Origin: Kiritimatiellota bacterium
GTDB taxonomy: Bacteria; Verrucomicrobiota; Lentisphaeria; Victivallales; JAADHT01
Length of the DNA: 7,442 nucleotides
Assembly: GCA_013151705.1 (NCBI GenBank)
Contig: JAADHT010000029.1
Location: forward strand, 1-7,442
Reading direction: 5' to 3'
Shown here: positions 5,147-7,442 of the stretch, in pieces
Layout: each line of letters opens with the position of its first letter
Position numbering within the stretch: the first letter of the stretch is position 1
Notes under the pieces: model-generated
The model's input: the letters and a program-made list of their open reading frames with translations, nothing else
Database searches by the model: none
Told to the model about the DNA's origin: nothing
Translations under genes and position numbers: made by a program

Positions 5147-6097
5147 ATGTCCAGCGAGTTCAAATTCCAAATGTCGGAGTTTCTTCCGTTTCGCGATGTC
5201 GAGGCGTGCGAGCGTGTGCGGAATATCAAAAAAGAGGATATCTGCGATCATCCGAACGAGAATTTCAAAATACGCGTAATCGAGGATCAGACGGCTTTCG
5301 CCTTCGCTTTTCTTACGGATATCGTTGCCGGAATCAAGAAAAGTTTGGACGAGGGACGTCAATATGTTATGATCCTTCCCGCTCCGAATCCGCAATACGC
5401 GCTCGTCGCGCATATGCTGAATGAACTCAATATCTCATGTAAGCACGTCCACACATTCAACATGGACGAGTATGCCGACGAGAGCGGAGTTAGCGCCCCG
5501 AAAACCTGGGAAGGAGGTTTTCAATATTGGATGTACCATGACCTTTTCGATAAAATCAAACCGGAACTCAGAATGCCAGACAGCCAGATTAACTTTCCAA
5601 GTTCGGACAATGTGAACGATTACACGAAGATGCTTGAGGATTTGGGTGGAGCGGATGTCTGCTACGGTGGGATTGGTTGGAGTGGGCATGTAGCGTTCTT
5701 CGAGCCGCATTTGGCCGAAGAGTTCGGAGAGGATATCGACGCTTATTTGCAAGCCGGTTCCAGATTGGTTGATTTACATTGCATAACGCAGTGTCAGAAC
5801 AGTTTGTTCGCGGACGCGGGATGCGCGGGCGATCTGTCAAGCTGTCCTCCGAAAGCGGTTACCATCGGTCCTAAGGATCTCGCCAACTCCAAGCTGGTTA
5901 GTTTTTGGGATGGATTCTCATACGGCGACATTTCCTGGCAGCGTTTCATCACGCGGTTGGCGGCGCATGGTCCGGTGACTCCGAGAGTGCCTGCGAGCAT
6001 TCTTCAGGTTATCGACAGTGAATTGATTATATCCGGCGTCGTCGCGGAGAACTGCGCCACTGAACTAGGTGAACGTAGAACAGCCATCGAGCTGTAA
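5147..6097 (+). CDS. Divergent NagB-family (glucosamine-6-phosphate isomerase-like) protein
   Basis: Member of the NagB/6-phosphogluconolactonase superfamily, whose NagB branch turns glucosamine-6-phosphate into fructose-6-phosphate and ammonia. At 316 residues it is longer than typical NagB (about 240-270), with about 40 extra residues at the N-terminus. Kept features: FNMDEY (104-109) with D107 matching the proton-transfer Asp72 of E. coli NagB; GIGWSGHVAFFEP (175-187) with H181 and E186 matching His143 and Glu148; PPKAVTIG (234-241); and R206, perhaps matching Arg172. Changed features: the position of Asp141 is Ser179; the phosphate loop (PTGGTP in E. coli) reads PAPNPQ at 78-83; the region of Lys208 reads FSYGDISW. 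The alignment is from memory. The substrate may therefore not be the usual 6-phosphate. Start: ATG with AAGGAG eight bases upstream. It lies between aldolase and hydrolase genes, which suggests a sugar isomerase or deaminase of one pathway. Confidence 0.8.
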   Translation: MSSEFKFQMSEFLPFRDVEACERVRNIKKEDICDHPNENFKIRVIEDQTAFAFAFLTDIVAGIKKSLDEGRQYVMILPAPNPQYALVAHMLNELNISCKHVHTFNMDEYADESGVSAPKTWEGGFQYWMYHDLFDKIKPELRMPDSQINFPSSDNVNDYTKMLEDLGGADVCYGGIGWSGHVAFFEPHLAEEFGEDIDAYLQAGSRLVDLHCITQCQNSLFADAGCAGDLSSCPPKAVTIGPKDLANSKLVSFWDGFSYGDISWQRFITRLAAHGPVTPRVPASILQVIDSELIISGVVAENCATELGERRTAIEL

Positions 6098-6117
6098 AAC
6101 GCGGGGGGGGAGGCTTT

Positions 6118-6149
6118 GGAGAGAGTTTACTGCTACTCTTCCACTTTTT
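6118..6149 (+). terminator. Possible terminator or attenuator after the NagB-like gene
   Basis: GGA(G)AGAGT (6118-6126) pairs with ACTCTTCC (6135-6142), giving 8 bp with one bulged G and an 8-nt loop. A run of five T follows at 6145-6149. It begins 21 bases after the NagB-like stop codon. The stem is weak, so partial termination that lowers expression of the downstream genes is more likely than a full stop. Confidence 0.4.
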
Positions 6150-6153
6150 CCCG

Positions 6154-6189
6154 TTAGGCCCATAAGGCCCATAAGGCCCATAAGGCCCA
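6154..6189 (+). repeat. TAAGGCCCA nonamer array, four copies
   Basis: Four tandem 9-bp units run from 6154 to 6189: a variant TTAGGCCCA, then three perfect copies of TAAGGCCCA (6163-6171, 6172-6180, 6181-6189). They lie between the possible terminator and the amidohydrolase ribosome-binding site (AAGGAA at 6203-6208). The same unit recurs in diverged form at 7300-7326, before the next gene. Confidence 0.9.
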
Positions 6190-6216
6190 TGCCCCCCTCA
6201 CGAAGGAAGACGTTTT

Positions 6217-7263
6217 ATGATTGACAAACATTTGAAACGATGGGATTTGGTCGGGAAGACAATTGATTGCCATTCCCATGTCGGCGTGGCGCTCAAAATG
6301 TATGGTCTGGTCGAGTATCCCTACGCCGAGACCGCCGAAGGAATCTACTACAAGCAAATCTCGGCGGGAGTGGATATTAATGTCGTCTTCCCGTACACAT
6401 TTGATCTCTACTGCGATTGGAAGTCTATGATGAAGGGAGATGTCGCTCCGGCGGCCGACCCGATTTCCGAGTTCCCGTACAAAGTCGAGAACCGAACTTT
6501 GATGAGGGAGGTGTTTGACTACCAGCCGCGAATCTCGCGGAGATTCATTCCGTTCGTCAGCGTCGATCCGGGGCGCGATGTTCCAGGGCAGCTCGCCGAA
6601 TTGGAGAAACTGGAGCGGGAGTATCCGATTTACGGTATAAAAATCAATCCGGTGGCCTGCCGGACCCGATCTTTGGAGTTGTTGGATGCCGGGAAGGATT
6701 TTCTTGATTTCGCCGCTGAACGCGACATTCCGTTTCTTTTTCATTCCATGACGATTCCAAACGACATCTACTCCCAAGCGTCGGATATTTTCAAAATCGT
6801 TGAGGAGCGTTCCGATCTGCGTTTCTGCTTCGCGCATGCGATGCTTTTCAATAAACATTTTCTCGAATTGGCCGCAAAAACGCCCAATGCCTGGGTTGAT
6901 ACCGCCGCGTTGAAGATACAAGTGGATCTTATGAATCAGCTCGTCGCTGAAGGAGTTGTGGAGCGATCATCTTTAATCGATACGGATTACACCGATCACA
7001 AAGAGGTGATGAAGACGCTTTGCGAGACGTGTCCCGACACCCTTCTTTGGGGAACCGACTCTCCGGCCTACTCGTTTCATTGTAGAAGAGCGCAGGGAGA
7101 TGGTATGGTGCAGGATTTCTCGCTTACCGGTGCGTACGAGGACGAGGTGGCGGCGCTGAAATCGGTTGACCGCGAGATTCGCGGGCGGGTCTCGAACGCC
7201 AACACTCTTGATTTTATTTTCGGAAAAGCGATTGGGGAAGTTTTTGAGTTCTTAAGTTCTTGA
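6217..7263 (+). CDS. Amidohydrolase-2 family metal-dependent TIM-barrel hydrolase
   Basis: Amidohydrolase-related protein (PF04909 type). This family includes sugar-lactone and pyrone lactonases, uronate- and pyrone-related hydrolases or hydratases, and decarboxylases, usually with one divalent metal. The 348 residues suit the family. Metal and active-site candidates: H19 and H21 in DCHSH (17-21); K142 in GIKINP (140-145); H176 in FLFHSM (173-178); H207 in FCFAHA (203-208); D281 in WGTDSP (278-283). The order HxH, K, H, H, D is canonical. No signal peptide is seen, so it is probably cytoplasmic. Start: ATG with AAGGAA eight bases upstream. Position among aldolase, NagB-like and kinase genes suggests it opens a lactone or removes an acyl group early in the same pathway; it is not a NagA-type deacetylase. 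The final codons and stop lie inside an 8-bp repeat array. The family is confident; the reaction is unknown. Confidence 0.82.
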   Translation: MIDKHLKRWDLVGKTIDCHSHVGVALKMYGLVEYPYAETAEGIYYKQISAGVDINVVFPYTFDLYCDWKSMMKGDVAPAADPISEFPYKVENRTLMREVFDYQPRISRRFIPFVSVDPGRDVPGQLAELEKLEREYPIYGIKINPVACRTRSLELLDAGKDFLDFAAERDIPFLFHSMTIPNDIYSQASDIFKIVEERSDLRFCFAHAMLFNKHFLELAAKTPNAWVDTAALKIQVDLMNQLVAEGVVERSSLIDTDYTDHKEVMKTLCETCPDTLLWGTDSPAYSFHCRRAQGDGMVQDFSLTGAYEDEVAALKSVDREIRGRVSNANTLDFIFGKAIGEVFEFLSS

Positions 7264-7280
7264 GTTGTGAAGTTGTGAGA
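7241..7280 (+). repeat. Degenerate 8-bp tandem array across the amidohydrolase stop codon
   Basis: Five consecutive 8-base units share a pattern close to TTSTKRAG: TTTTTGAG, TTCTTAAG, TTCTTGAG, TTGTGAAG and TTGTGAGA. The first two encode the last residues (FEFLSS), the third contains the stop TGA at 7261-7263, and the last two are non-coding. TGA also occurs at 7245, 7268 and 7276, so TGA triplets cover all three frames. Confidence 0.65.
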
Positions 7281-7299
7281 GGTGACGACTGTGCTTTCA

Positions 7300-7326
7300 T
7301 AGGGCCCATTTGGCCCATAAGGCCCA
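7300..7326 (+). repeat. Diverged TAAGGCCCA nonamer array, three copies
   Basis: Three 9-bp units follow one another: TAGGGCCCA (7300-7308), TTTGGCCCA (7309-7317) and TAAGGCCCA (7318-7326). They match the array at 6154-6189 in unit and orientation. They lie 45 bases before the ribosome-binding site of the kinase gene, so the same repeat family occupies two successive gaps of the operon. Confidence 0.85.
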
Positions 7327-7388
7327 TTTAAAATTTGCCGCGCGATGTTTTGAATTCACTTTAGCGCGAAAGGAAGAGGTTTTCACTA

Positions 7389-7442
7389 ATGAATTACATC
7401 GGTTTTGACTTGGGAACCAGCTCCATTAAGGGAGTGCTGACC
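7389..7442 (+). CDS. FGGY-type carbohydrate kinase, N-terminus only
   Basis: Only 18 codons fit in the window, reading MNYIGFDLGTSSIKGVLT. The segment YIGFDLGTSSIKGVL is the ATP phosphate-1 loop of the sugar-kinase/actin/Hsp70 fold and looks most like the start of xylulokinase-type FGGY kinases. A ribosome-binding site AGGAAGAGG lies at 7371-7379, nine bases before the ATG. These enzymes phosphorylate open-chain or cyclic sugars and ketoses in the cytoplasm, here perhaps before the aldolase step. An actin-like ATPase of another type (for example an activase with a similar N-terminus) cannot be wholly excluded from so little sequence. Confidence 0.7.
   Translation, partial: MNYIGFDLGTSSIKGVLT

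Noticed and set aside
5087..5413. 108-codon minus-strand open frame over the start of the NagB-like gene
   Set aside because: It is antisense to a gene with clear family motifs and a good ribosome-binding site, and it ends inside the GTTTTAG repeat.
6154..6921. 255-codon open frame on the minus strand, ending in a repeated Ala-Leu-Trp tail
   Set aside because: It lies almost wholly antisense to the well-supported amidohydrolase gene, shows no family features, and its tail is just the TAAGGCCCA array translated.
6154..7326. CRISPR-like repeats
   Set aside because: The units are 9 bp in direct tandem without spacers, and no cas gene is present.

Overview
The window is about 7.4 kb of bacterial chromosome, moderately GC-rich by eye. 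A LolC/LolE-type lipoprotein-release permease implies a cell with an outer membrane. An AraC-type regulator next to a sugar-catabolic gene set, long intergenic gaps and many short tandem repeats recall host-associated members of the PVC superphylum (Lentisphaerota/Kiritimatiellota). That placement is an impression and is not proven by anything in the sequence. No tRNA, rRNA, CRISPR array, transposase or phage gene is visible.

Left part (1-1381). The 3' portion of a GT4-family glycosyltransferase gene runs off the left edge and ends at a good intrinsic terminator (1123-1159). It converges on a lolC/lolE-like gene on the minus strand, which has its own terminator (1341-1376). Two further hairpins lie between the terminators.

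Middle part (1381-3922, all minus strand). The permease gene (1381-2652) seems to start at TTG behind a clear Shine-Dalgarno sequence. A 448-base non-coding gap follows (2653-3100), made largely of short tandem and inverted repeats. Then comes an AraC-family regulator (3101-3922).

Right part (3923-7442). The regulator is divergent from four plus-strand genes: a class I DeoC/LacD/LsrF-type aldolase, a divergent NagB-family (glucosamine-6-phosphate isomerase-like) protein, an amidohydrolase-2 family TIM-barrel hydrolase, and the first 18 codons of an FGGY-type sugar kinase. The control region contains a palindromic -10 element with -35-like hexamers on both sides, so one element could serve both directions. 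It also holds two near-identical 12-bp sites 125 bp apart, suitable as regulator half-sites. The genes together look like an inducible pathway in which a cyclic or acylated substrate is hydrolysed, isomerised, phosphorylated and cleaved by the aldolase. The logic is that of inositol or galactosamine breakdown but the enzyme families differ, and the substrate cannot be read from the sequence.

The intergenic DNA is unusual throughout. Most gaps contain degenerate tandem repeats of 7-9 bp with different unit sequences. One of them, TAAGGCCCA, occurs in two gaps of the same operon, and two other arrays run across stop codons.
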